47,337 nucleotides of DNA from Asparagopsis taxiformis (taxonomy: Eukaryota > Rhodophyta > Florideophyceae > Bonnemaisoniales > Bonnemaisoniaceae). How positions within the stretch are numbered: the stretch's first letter is position 1; the number at the start of each line of letters is the position of its first letter. Of the stretch, positions 1 to 8,840 are shown piece after piece. The DNA lies in NCBI GenBank assembly GCA_030407315.1, contig JALQPE010001754.1, positions 1-47,337 of the forward strand, given 5' to 3'. Under the pieces are notes generated by a model. The model saw only the letters and a program-made list of their open reading frames with translations. It did not search any database and had not been told where the DNA came from. The position numbers were made by a program, and so were the translations under genes.

Positions 1-324
1 TCCAAAAACCTCCAAAGGCCTCTACCAGAACCACTCCCTCATTCACTTTCCACTGCATACTCACCCAAGTTCCCCAGCAATGCTGCTCGCTCCTTCCCCA
101 TCAAGGATAAGCTACTAAAAATCCCAAACGTGGCAAGAGCAACCTACCCCACTCCGAACCCACCTCGACGCCAAGAGCACCCCTCTGTAAACCACCACCA
201 TTCCGTCACAGCAATATCCACAAAAACCGCGTAAAGCGAAGCAGAAGCGACGCCTGGCAAGACGTAGTCACCCCCCTCCGAAAATTCGAGTCCCACTTCC
301 GTCAACCCTCCGTGACTATTATCA

Positions 325-2775
325 TTGGCACATCAAGCTAAACCACATTCACCGGCCAAACTTCATCATATGGCGAAACATAAATTAGTCAACGACCTGC
401 CCCACACCCTTCTCCGCACACCTCCGAAGTTTACATGTTCGGGTTGCGCGATGGGAAAAATGCCTGCTGCCCCCTTCCATCGCCACCCGCGCACCGACCC
501 CATCGGCTCTCACCTACACATTGATATATGTGGCCCCATGCCTATCCCCTCTCTCTCTAATAACCTCCATTTCATAACCTTCCTTGACCAGGGGAGCCGA
601 TACCTTCGTATAGTATGTGCTCCGACAAAATCAGAAGCGGCCAGAAACATTCAACCTCACATCGACCATGTCCATCGCACTACCCCCCATCGCATATCTC
701 AGCTTACATCCGACAATGCCCGTGAGTTCTATACTCACGTCCTCAATAGGTTCTACTCAGATAACCACATTTCTACAAACCCTACGATTCCCCATACCCC
801 GCAGGAAAATTCGCTGGCAGAACGAATCAATCGCACCATAATGAATACTGCACGAACGACCCTGCTGTCCTCCGGCCTCCCCCTCGAGCTCTGGGACTAT
901 GCAGCGTTAGCTGCAGCTGACGCATACAACCACACCCCTCATAGCGCAACGGCACAGCTTCCTGCTGCACTATGGTTCGATTGCAAACCTGAGATCCACA
1001 CCATCCTTCCATTTGGTACGACTGGATACGTATACGACCCTGCGCCGCGAAATAAGCTCCAGCCACGAGCTGCCCTCCACCATTACATTGGTCGTTCCGA
1101 TTACTATCACTACTTCATATACAATCCATCGACACAGAAAGTAACCCGATGCCGAATCGCTGATTTCCATCCCTATAATCCTGCAACTGACCCTGTCAGC
1201 ACCATTCATACTGCTAACGTCAGTACCCTTCCCGATACCAACAGCATCATCCCCCCTCGGCCATATACAGAGCCCAAATCACTCAAGGCAGCTCGAGAAG
1301 CCCCGGATGCCACTGAATGGCAACTTGCATGGGACAAGGAATTGGACACTCTGGAACAGCGTGGTACATTGACCTTCATCCCCAAATCCCAGCTTCCCCC
1401 AGGAACCCAGCTGCTCCCATTCACCACCGTGCTAAAATTAAAACGCGACGAAAATGGCACCCCGATCTCCCGAAAAGTCCGCTGTACAGTACGCGGAGAC
1501 CGGCAGGTAGCCGGTCTACATTTCGATCCAACAGACCTCTCCAGCCCAGTGGCGAATCGCGATACTATCCGTGCGGCTCTCGCCTTTGCAGCAGCACACA
1601 ATTACACTGTGTTACATTGGGATTTAGAATCCGCCTTTCTGCACGAAAAATTTACCGAAGACCGCAACATATACCTCCACCAACCACCCCGTTTCGACGG
1701 CTCACTCAAGTATCCAAATCATGTAGCACATCTGACGGGAAACATGTACGGGTGCAAACAAGCCTGTAAGATTTTCACCCAAGGCCTGGCTGACTTCCTC
1801 CATTCTATCAACTTCCAACGACTGAACTCCGATCCATGCTCATTCATTACCCACTCGGAGGACGATAAGTCCCAATTCGTTCTCCTCGTCATAACAGTCG
1901 ATGACTTCTTGGTTATCACTAACCACATACCCCTAGCTAACAATATCCGCGACCGACTCTCTGAAAAATACAAAGTCAAAGACTTAGGCCAAGTTCAGCA
2001 CATAATTGGTTGGAAAGTTGAGCGTGACGACAGTGGAATCACTATTTCACAGCCTGGCTACATAGCTTCCCTCCTCGAACGATTCAGAATGTGCGACTCA
2101 AAGACCTTCACTTCTCCTATCGCATCAGAACTCCTTTCCCCAAACCAGTCTTCTGCTAAACCGCTCGACACATCACGCCACGACTACAAAGCCCTAATTG
2201 GGTCACTACGATACCTGGCCGATTCAACTCGACCAGAAATTGCGTTCATTGTCGGATATCTAGGTCGATCTGCCCATAAACCAACGACTCACGACTGGCA
2301 GGCAGGTCTACGTGTTCTGCGCTACCTAAAGGGCACTCTTACCACTGGTATACACTATAGCAGCCTCTTGACCTCCACTCTATCTGCGTATTCCGACTCT
2401 GACTTCGCAGCATGCCCCTCTACTCGTCGCTCCACCACTGGTTCCGTCATTTTCTACAACGGCTCGCCGGTGGCCTGGCAATCTAAACGACAGCGGCACG
2501 TATCATCTTCTACGTTTGCAGCCGAATACACTGCTGCCTTTCACACAACACAGCTAATTCAAACAATCGTAGGCTTCTTAGCCTCCCTTCCGGGCCATGA
2601 CAACACACCTGTCGACCTTTTCATCGACAACACGGCAGCGATCACATCTGCAACGGCCAAACACCCCACGCCTAGATCGCGCCATGTCGATGTTAAGTAT
2701 CACTGGCTCCGGGAGCAGGTTCAGAACGGCCTCATATCACCAACACACATATCCACAACACAAAAACCCCGCTGA
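325..2775 (+). pseudogene. copia-1 Pol: integrase, reverse transcriptase, RNase H (frameshifted near 3' end)
   Basis: The open frame is 816 codons with no ATG at its 5' edge, as expected for part of a polyprotein. Residues 13-46 form a degenerate pre-integrase zinc region (His-His, then CSGC and a GKM motif). The integrase catalytic triad is visible as D67, D130 and E166, with exact D-35-E spacing. The RVT_2 domain spans roughly residues 345-590; the usual YVDD catalytic box reads TVDD, so the tyrosine is replaced. RNase H follows, with the DSDFA and SSSTFAAEY motifs. The frame stops at 2775, while the expected copia terminal motif NPADLLTK continues in another frame. The break lies in the A5C4 homopolymer at 2762-2770. 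The product would be cDNA synthesis and integration machinery acting in virus-like particles and the nucleus. Probably inactive. Confidence 0.88.
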
Positions 2776-2863
2776 CCTACTCACGAAGTCACTCAAACCT
2801 GCCCAGTTCACACACAAACTCCCATTACTTCGCCTCGCAGCACACACGGTGCGCGGCGACTGA
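2764..2863 (+). pseudogene. C-terminal tail of copia-1 RNase H in a shifted frame
   Basis: After the homopolymer at 2762-2770 the sequence reads NPADLLTKSL in frame 2, the conserved end of copia polyproteins, and ends at a TGA after 2860. It completes the preceding gene after a one-base indel. This is either a real mutation or a sequencing or assembly error in the homopolymer. Confidence 0.75.
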
Positions 2864-2924
2864 CAAATAATTCTCATATTCTCTACGCACCGTGTCTACT
2901 GCTACCACCTGACAAATAATTCTC
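2843..2924. repeat. Junction direct repeat and small inverted repeat between copia-1 and copia-2
   Basis: A 16-bp word beginning CTGACAAATAAT occurs at 2860-2875 and again at 2909-2924. Between and around them lies a 10-bp inverted repeat (ACACGGTGCG near 2845, its complement near 2886). The direct repeats flank the exact place where the plus-strand copia-1 coding sequence ends and the minus-strand copia-2 coding sequence ends. They may be a repair scar or a terminal remnant; they are too long for an ordinary 5-bp target duplication. Confidence 0.5.
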
Positions 2925-4031
2925 TAATACTTTAATTAATTTAATTACATTCACAGTAGACTCAAGCGTGAACATATACATGGCCGACGACGCGCCATCA
3001 AGTAAACGTCCGGCAGGACGAATCTCTTTCTCAACAGTGAATCCATCAGAATCACGAACTTGTATCTCCGTGAAATCACAAGGTAATGCACCAGTGAACT
3101 TCATGAGCTGGAGAGCGGAGCTGATTGGGCTGTTCATCTTCGTTAAGGGATCAGATAGGTTATTCTTTCCGGGAAGCCATATCATTCTTGAGACGGTGCG
3201 TGTTTCAAATTCATATCTGATAAGAGCTACATCACCCAGGATAGATCTGTCTGTTGCCATGCGGCATGAAGAAATAGTGTCAAACAGATCCTTTGAGTCA
3301 AGAACACATAGCATGGATATTTCCATATTCAGCAGAATTTCATATGCTTTCGTGAGTAATTTAGCTTCATCAATCGCTGATCCAGTTGCAAGAACTTCTG
3401 CTGATGCAACTGACTTGACAGGGCGTATAGATTTAGATGAGTGCCAAGATAATGTGTGCACAGTTGATCCATTAGTCAAATCACCAATTAGTAAAACAGC
3501 TATGTATCCAAGCTGTCCATGATCTTCTTTTCTGCTTGCATCGGCAAAGGATAATATAGAGAGTGTATACTTCTGACCAGTTTTCGGTCTCTTGAAGCGT
3601 ATGATACTCCCTAGTTTCTTGACAGTCTTGAGGATATTGATCTGTGTAATTAGATCGTGAACTGTGGAATTGGGTGTTCGCTGCTGTAAGTAACTGGACA
3701 TAAATGAGCAAAATGGAGACGCTGCCACACCTATCCATCCCAGAGAGCTGTTGACAGACCGAAATGTCGATAACTCAAGATCATTGAGCTTGGATTCGTT
3801 TTGTTTGCGTCTTGATCGGTCTATTGGATGACCTTGAAGACCAACAAGCTTTTCATTACCATGAATGGTGATGCTTAAGTCTGATTCTTGACATATAGTG
3901 AGACCATAAAACTTGAAAGAACCCGGGCCATATACTATGGTGCCAATATTGTAGCGACCGGATATATTGCTGATCACATCTTCCAGTATATTGAGCGGTG
4001 CAGCAAACAATATGTCATCAACAACCTTCAC
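2883..4031 (-). pseudogene. copia-2 left copy: C-terminal reverse transcriptase and RNase H
   Basis: The frame opens with VVDD, equivalent to the copia YVDD catalytic box but with Val for Tyr, so it begins in the middle of the reverse transcriptase palm domain. Later motifs are SFADAS (first RNase H aspartate), SWHSSKSIRPVKS followed by an AEVLA glutamate region, LDSKDLFD, and PGKNNLSDPLTK, the counterpart of the copia NPADxLTK end. The upstream half of the reverse transcriptase lies in a different frame (4055-5449), so a frameshift separates catalytic halves. The right-hand copy of this element is truncated before this region, so this is the only copy of it in the window. Confidence 0.82.
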
Positions 4032-4054
4032 TGCAATTATGGAGAGCTGACCAT

Positions 4055-5449
4055 CTACTTTCTTGTAAAAGAGTTGTGGAATGTAGAGAAGTTGAAAAAT
4101 TCAATACTACTCAGAAACCTGTCACTCACAGCTTGCCACTTGGCGTTTGCGTTCACTAAGCCATATGCGGCTGTAAGTACTAGCCAGTAAAAACGTGTTC
4201 GAGTGGAGCATTCACGGGGTGGGACAACGTAAACGTCCCTCAGTGCTTCTCCGGTCTGGAGGAACGCAGACGAGAAATCAACCTTAGCCAAGTTCCACTT
4301 GTACATTGCAGCAATCGATAACAGCATCCGAATTCCGACAGGTGGACACGTCGCTGAATCAGTTTTGAGATTGTCACGGTCCAGATCCTTGTTGCCGTGA
4401 GGAGCTATTCTAGCTTTGACGAGGCGCTTGCCGTCGTCTGTAGTCTTCACTTTGTATATCACATGACTTGTTATAATGTTAGCATCTTTTGGAACCTGAG
4501 AAATGGGTACTTCACGGACAGTCTTCTTGAAGGAAGCTTCTTCGTGTTCATAAGCATTTTGCGCAACGAAGGAATGTAACCCTTGAGCGTAGTGAAGTGA
4601 GAATTCTTTGTCGTGGAAGACACTGAAGTACTCATCAGTTGCATTTCTTTCCACACTAGAAAGCTCAGCGCCAGGTAGCATAGTGATCTTGTTGCAGGAA
4701 ACAGTTTTTTCAGGAGCACCTGCAGAAAGAAATCTCCAACGTTCATTGGAGAGATCAAGATCCTCTGCATCACCGTCATCATAAAATTTGTGATACTTGC
4801 CAGTTTCCTCATTAAGTTCTGATACAGTTCCAGGATAGTATGTCCTATCCTCTGGCCAATAAACTTCAATCGAATCTCCGGTAGAGGGTAACATCTTTTC
4901 ATCGTTACTATTGGCTGTATCATTGCTGGATGAAGTTGTTAAATCAGTATGATTGGCTTGATCGGATGTCAGATCAAAATCCGCATTGTTTTCGAGAGAG
5001 GTAACGGTATCAGGGTATCGCGTGGTTGCAGGTTTTTGAGTATGCAACACATCTTGTATGGAATTTTCCAGTTCATCTATGGCCTCTTGGATACTTATTG
5101 CAAGTGGATTATCACATACAGCTGCTCGGACATCCTCAATTGCAGCACGAACGACATGTCCATTCTTTCCTGGTACTGTGATACTGTGTGTACTAGGATC
5201 AAAACTTAGAACTGGTTTCGGAGAAGTCCATTTGCCTCTCTTTTCATGCTGTCGTTTGATGAAGATTTGAACTAAGTCACCGACACGTACAGGTGACGTT
5301 GGCGTCGATTTAGATCTGAGTATTAAATTGAATTTGCGCTTTGCAATAAGAGTTTCATGGGCAGTATATAACTCATTCGGGATCTCGACTGGGGTGGAAC
5401 CAGGTAGGATAGGTCTTGAGTAACCTTTTGCCAATTCATGAGATGACAT
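4055..5449 (-). pseudogene. copia-2 left copy: integrase C-terminus and N-terminal reverse transcriptase
   Basis: The first ~130 residues are the integrase C-terminal region (SPVRVGDLVQIF, then SPKPVLSFD and a beta-rich segment). A low-complexity Asp/Ser/Thr linker follows. The RVT_2 reverse transcriptase starts near residue 315 (VPKDANIITSHVIYKVK) and includes KARIAPHGNKD and VDFSSAFLQTG, the first catalytic aspartate block. The frame ends in a shifted tail shortly before the VVDD box. Upstream it is continuous in design with 5497-6966, but a frameshift near 5640 separates them. In the right-hand copy the corresponding stretch is in one uninterrupted frame, so the upstream break is specific to this copy. 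Confidence 0.82.
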
Positions 5450-5496
5450 GACATCATTTCCGTACAGGTCATTGGATATGCGAAAGGTTTGTTGAA

Positions 5497-6966
5497 CTAG
5501 AAGATCATCAGTGATAAAGCTGTCATTATCATTACATTCCTTGAGACGTAGGAATATGTCTCGTAGTATCTTATGTTTTGATTCCAGAACGTTTTTGTTG
5601 TGACGACGAGGTGGGAGCGGTATAGGGTCAATATCCCTTTTTTGAGATATGATACAAATGAAGAGTAGTCAAACGCAGGGTCAAATATAACGCCGCCAGG
5701 TTTCCAAAATTGTGACACCCACTGTGCCTCAAAAACACAAATAGCGTGCTTCATTCCAGTGTCATGGACAATGGAACCAGCAGAGTATCTCACACTTGAG
5801 TCCATGATATGGAAAACAGCGTGTTCATTCAAGAATAAGTGATCAATGCAAACTTTTTCATTGAATGACCTGCTCAAAGAGCTGAGCGAGACTTTTCGGG
5901 GCGGCTTCGGGACTGAAGTAGTCTTGCAGTTGATGCAGTTTTCAATAGTATCAATTAGGTATTTTGAAACACATTCATCCCATATACCATTTCTCTGGAG
6001 TAGCAACTTCATATCAGAGAAGTTAGAATGTCCGCAGACATGTAAATGCACTTTGTCGATGATGTGCTTTGTATCCTTCCAGGATAAATTACCTTCTACA
6101 CCATTCAGAACAGATGTTGCGCAGAACAGCGTCATCTCATCAACAGGTTGTACTGATTTTCCATAGCTATGGAATACAGAATGTGGTATGTACGAGTGTA
6201 GATCATAGTCCACTAATGAAATCGAGAGATGATGTGTGCCACCATTCAATGCTGGTATCTGCAGCACATTACTCTTGATGTGTACAATGTCACAGTACCT
6301 GGTAACATTGCGACCAATTACCCACTGTGAAGATCCTTCGATGATTAAATGTCTTATTCTTACAGAAACTCCTTCATCAGTGGTGGCATTTAGGTAGACA
6401 GATCCAAGTATCCTTCGTACTTCACTTGAATGAGCTCCAGATCCATACTTCCAGAATGGACGATCAGCAATTTTGTCTGGCAGTTTGTGGAGCTTTCCGC
6501 TCCAATTAGGTAGAACCAATGGTTGGATCGCCCGGAATTCACTCATTCCCATTCCACTATAAGGAGCTCCATCGTCCAGAAGTGGACCAATTGAGCAGAA
6601 CAGGTTATTATCGACAGATGGTAACGAAGCCATGTGAAAAGTGACAGCCTTTTTTGCTCCAGATCCAGAATCACTTGTGTTGCGTTGGCTGGGTTCGGGT
6701 CTAGATGTGACTCCTGGTTTTAAGGATCCGTCAGAGTTGTGGTCAGATGCCCAATGGCCATAGCTAGAGCATAGATTACACTTGCAGCGTGGTTTGAGGT
6801 CGGCAAGCTGAGCTGGGTTTAGCTCACGTCGGATCTTCGTTCCAGTACGGTGCCTTGTATGGGTTGTGGTAGCAGAGTGTGTACTAATCGCACGTGTATC
6901 AGTGTTACTGGATGCATCACATTGCCTGAGAACTGAGTTGATAGAATCGTAAGACACTGCAGACAA
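5497..6966 (-). pseudogene. copia-2 left copy: nucleocapsid knuckle, protease and integrase
   Basis: Near residues 60-75 is a nucleocapsid-like Cys/His cluster (CNLCSSYGHWASDH). A retropepsin-like active site LLDDGAPYSGM lies near residues 128-140; DDGA replaces the usual DSGA or DTGA. A second protease strand, IIEGSSQWVIGRNVTRY, follows. The integrase zinc region is HVCGH ... CINCK near residues 310-350, followed by a catalytic-core-like start at CIDHLFLNEH. The last ~45 residues are shifted relative to the right copy, and the break is close to 5640. It would encode the particle maturation protease and integrase. Compared with typical copia elements the integrase core is divergent, and I could not place all three acidic residues with confidence. 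Confidence 0.78.
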
Positions 6967-7015
6967 GAAGTCATCTGTTTTTGACTTCCTTGTAGGCTTG
7001 AAATTTCGGGGAGCT

Positions 7016-7045
7016 GACGCAGCAAGTATATATACTTGCTGCGTC
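7016..7045. repeat. 30-bp perfect palindrome inside copia-2 gag (left copy)
   Basis: Arms of 15 bp (GACGCAGCAAGTATA and its exact complement) meet with no spacer. The same 30 bases occur at 8762-8791 in the inverted copy, so the palindrome predates the duplication. The gag reading frame is interrupted at this point in both copies. Confidence 0.95.
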
Positions 7046-7644
7046 TATAGAGATGCATTGATTACTGTCGACATTGGAATTTGATAGCAACATAAATGAT
7101 ACCAGAGCATCCGGAAGCTTGCATAGACAGGATTGTGAGTTGAACTTGGACACTTGAGCCAAAAAGCGCGACTCGAAGTTCTTAAATGTCTCTGTAGTCC
7201 CCCTTTTTTGTTCAGTAAGCTGTTGAAGTCATGATAGACTTCACTAACAACAGCTAGTGGGTCACGTTTGTGCAGAGCATTGACAATTGCGTCAACGCCT
7301 TCTTCAGATTGGATCACTTGTTCGTCAATGAGCTTGACGATGTCGCGTGCACGACCAAAGAGCTGTGATTGGAGCATGATGCCCTGTAATTCGGTTGGAA
7401 TCTTGCTGCCATGGTTATCAGGGAGTTTCTCATGAAATGCACGCCAAAGAGAAACAGAGTCAGCGTACTCTTCTTGGTCACCCTTCCCGTCAGTCCATGG
7501 GACTGTCTTTGAGTCCCAAGCAAACCGAGGGCGACTGGGTAGATCTGGGCCCATAACTTTGAATTGTTGGGAAGCGAGCGCTGTTGAGCGGTGTATTGAG
7601 AACGAACAATGGCCTTTTCTGAGTAGAACTGAGCGCAAGAACAA
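7045..7644 (-). pseudogene. copia-2 left copy: gag (frameshifted)
   Basis: The likely start is the methionine of MGPDLPSRPRFAWDS at about 7554, which matches the right copy; the frame upstream is leader sequence. The following ~110 residues are a helical copia-type gag domain (SVSLWRAFHEKLP, LQGIMLQSQLFGRARDIVKL). At an A6G5 run (7200-7210) the true gag frame continues one frame over, through FESRFLAQVSKF, and the annotated frame runs into unrelated residues. The same run is present in the right copy. The product would be the capsid/nucleocapsid precursor. The shared slip could be an old mutation or programmed slippage; mutation is the simpler reading. Confidence 0.75.
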
Positions 7645-7836
7645 GAGCGTACAAAAGCTGGTTGTCTAATCTATATTTCTATCGTAAGTACTGTTAGAAC
7701 AGTATTTATAGCTGTGGCTGTGCCACCAAACATCGGTGAAATTATTACAGCTTGCAACAAACAGGAGAGCAATTTCCTGGAGAGTATACAAAGTGTGATT
7801 AATATTGAGTAAGAGCTGTATATTTTTTCGTGTCGA
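7645..7836 (-). promoter_or_regulatory. copia-2 left copy: putative 5' LTR/leader with TATA box
   Basis: The sequence is an inverted, ~85% similar (by eye) partner of 7905-8083. On the minus strand a TATAAATA box lies at 7710-7703, roughly 150 bp upstream of the gag methionine, in the position expected for a retrotransposon promoter. No second LTR copy exists at the 3' end of this element, so LTR status rests on position and on conservation between the two copies. Confidence 0.5.
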
Positions 7837-7837
7837 T

Positions 7838-7870
7838 ATGAAATATTGTGTATGAAATATTGTGACTCAT
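7838..7870. repeat. Spacer at the centre of the copia-2 head-to-head palindrome
   Basis: The ~35 bp between the two inverted copia-2 copies contain the word TATGAAATATTGTG twice in tandem. They separate the two TATA-bearing leaders. This is the loop of the large inverted structure. Confidence 0.6.
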
Positions 7871-8083
7871 GTACCAACAGATCGACACGAAACTACGTAC
7901 ACCTCTGACTCAATATTAATCACACTTTGTATACTCTCCAGGAGAATGCTCTCCCGTTTGGTTGCAAGCTGTAATAATTACATCGATGTTTGGTGGCACA
8001 GCTACAGCTATAAATACTGCTCTAGTAGCTACTTACGATAGAAATACAGTTAGATAGACAAGCTCTGCACGCTCTTGTTCTTG
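7870..8083 (+). promoter_or_regulatory. copia-2 right copy: putative 5' LTR/leader with TATA box
   Basis: It begins with TGTACCAACAG, shares ATCGACACGAAA and the downstream block with the left copy, and carries TATAAATA at 8009-8016. The TATA box is now ~240 bp from the gag methionine because of palindromic sequence inserted at 8084-8238. Confidence 0.5.
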
Positions 8084-8175
8084 CTCTCCGCTCCTATCTA
8101 AACACACATTTGTTTGTTCTCATTGCACCGGTGCAATGAGAACGAACAAATGTGTGTTTAGATAGGAGCGGAGAG
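8084..8175. repeat. 92-bp near-perfect palindrome in copia-2 right-copy leader
   Basis: The two 46-bp arms meet at the centre CACCGGTG (8129/8130) and pair with a single mismatch (8115 against 8144). The left copia-2 copy has ordinary, non-palindromic sequence at the same place. A transcript would fold into a very stable hairpin upstream of gag. Confidence 0.95.
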
Positions 8176-8184
8176 GTAGCGGAG

Positions 8185-8238
8185 GGGTAGTGTGAGAGCG
8201 TTATTGAGCGGCCGCTCAATAACGCTCTCACACTACCC
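8185..8238. repeat. 54-bp perfect palindrome in copia-2 right-copy leader
   Basis: Arms of 27 bp pair without mismatch around the centre GCGGCCGC (8208-8215). It lies 9 bp from the preceding 92-bp palindrome and just upstream of the gag start. Confidence 0.95.
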
Positions 8239-8252
8239 AGCAATTCAAAGTT

Positions 8253-8762
8253 ATGGGCCCAGATCTACCCAGTCGCCCTCGGTTTGCTTGGGACTCAAAG
8301 ACAGTCCCATGGACTGACGGGAAGGGTGACCAAGAAGAGTACGCTGACTCTGTTTCTCTTTGGCGTGCATTTCATGAGAAACTCCCTGATAACCATGGCA
8401 GCAAGATTCCAACCGAATTACAGGGCATCATGCTCCAATCACAGCTCTTTGGTCGTGCACGCGACATCGTCAAGCTCATTGACGAACAAGTGATCCAATC
8501 TGAAGAAGGCGTTGACGCAATTGTCAATGCTCTGCACAAACGTGACCCACTAGCTGTTGTTAGTGAAGTCTATCATGACTTCAACAGCTTACTGAACAAA
8601 AAAGGGGGACTACAGAGACATTTAAGAACTTCGAGTCGCGCTTTTTGGCTCAAGTGTCCAAGTTCAACTCACAATCCTGTCTATGCAAGCTTCCGGATGC
8701 TCTGGTATCATTTATGTTGCTATCAAATTCCAATGTCGACAGTAATCAATGCATCTCTATAG
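8253..8762 (+). pseudogene. copia-2 right copy: gag (frameshifted)
   Basis: The start ATG at 8253 opens the same MGPDLPSRPRFAWDS product as the left copy, and the two deduced proteins agree across the gag helical domain. The true gag continuation (FESRFLAQVSKF) is one frame away after the A6G5 run at 8599-8609, and a 30-bp palindrome at 8762-8791 disrupts the region again. Particle-forming protein of the retrotransposon, not expected to be made intact. Confidence 0.75.
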
Positions 8763-8791
8763 ACGCAGCAAGTATATATACTTGCTGCGTC
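8762..8791. repeat. 30-bp perfect palindrome inside copia-2 gag (right copy)
   Basis: Identical to 7016-7045. The stop codon TAG directly precedes it in the frame that leads into the downstream protease-integrase frame. Confidence 0.95.
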
Positions 8792-8840
8792 AGCTCCCCG
8801 AAATTTCAAGCCTACAAGGAAGTCAAAAACAGATGACTTC

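Larger units (their letters stand above)
1..2863 (+). mobile_element. Ty1/copia retrotransposon (copia-1), 3' half
   Basis: The segment encodes, in copia order, a pre-integrase HHCC-like region, integrase, RVT_2-type reverse transcriptase and RNase H. Gag and protease are absent. Bases 1-324 are C-rich like the pol gene but have no long open frame; they are probably decayed linker sequence upstream of integrase, or the element starts outside the window. No 3' LTR is visible after 2863, where sequence passes within about 20 bp into the opposite-strand copia-2 element. The family assignment by domain order is firm. Membership of the same family as the gag-protease fragment at 11059-12849 is inferred from base composition and complementary domain content. 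Confidence 0.85.
2883..7836 (-). mobile_element. copia-2 element, left (minus-strand) copy, nearly full length
   Basis: Read right to left it contains a TATA-bearing leader or LTR (7836-7645), gag, zinc knuckle, protease, integrase, RVT_2 reverse transcriptase and RNase H. At least three frame breaks are present: in the gag A6G5 run, near 5640 in integrase and near 4040-4055 in reverse transcriptase. No second LTR is visible at the 3' end near 2883. Base composition is AT-richer than copia-1 or the gypsy core. An inverted second copy starts only ~35 bp to the right. The divergent integrase, the RNase H motif with an SVASAEVLA-like core and the DDGA protease suggest a GalEa-like copia lineage; that placement is inference. 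Confidence 0.85.
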
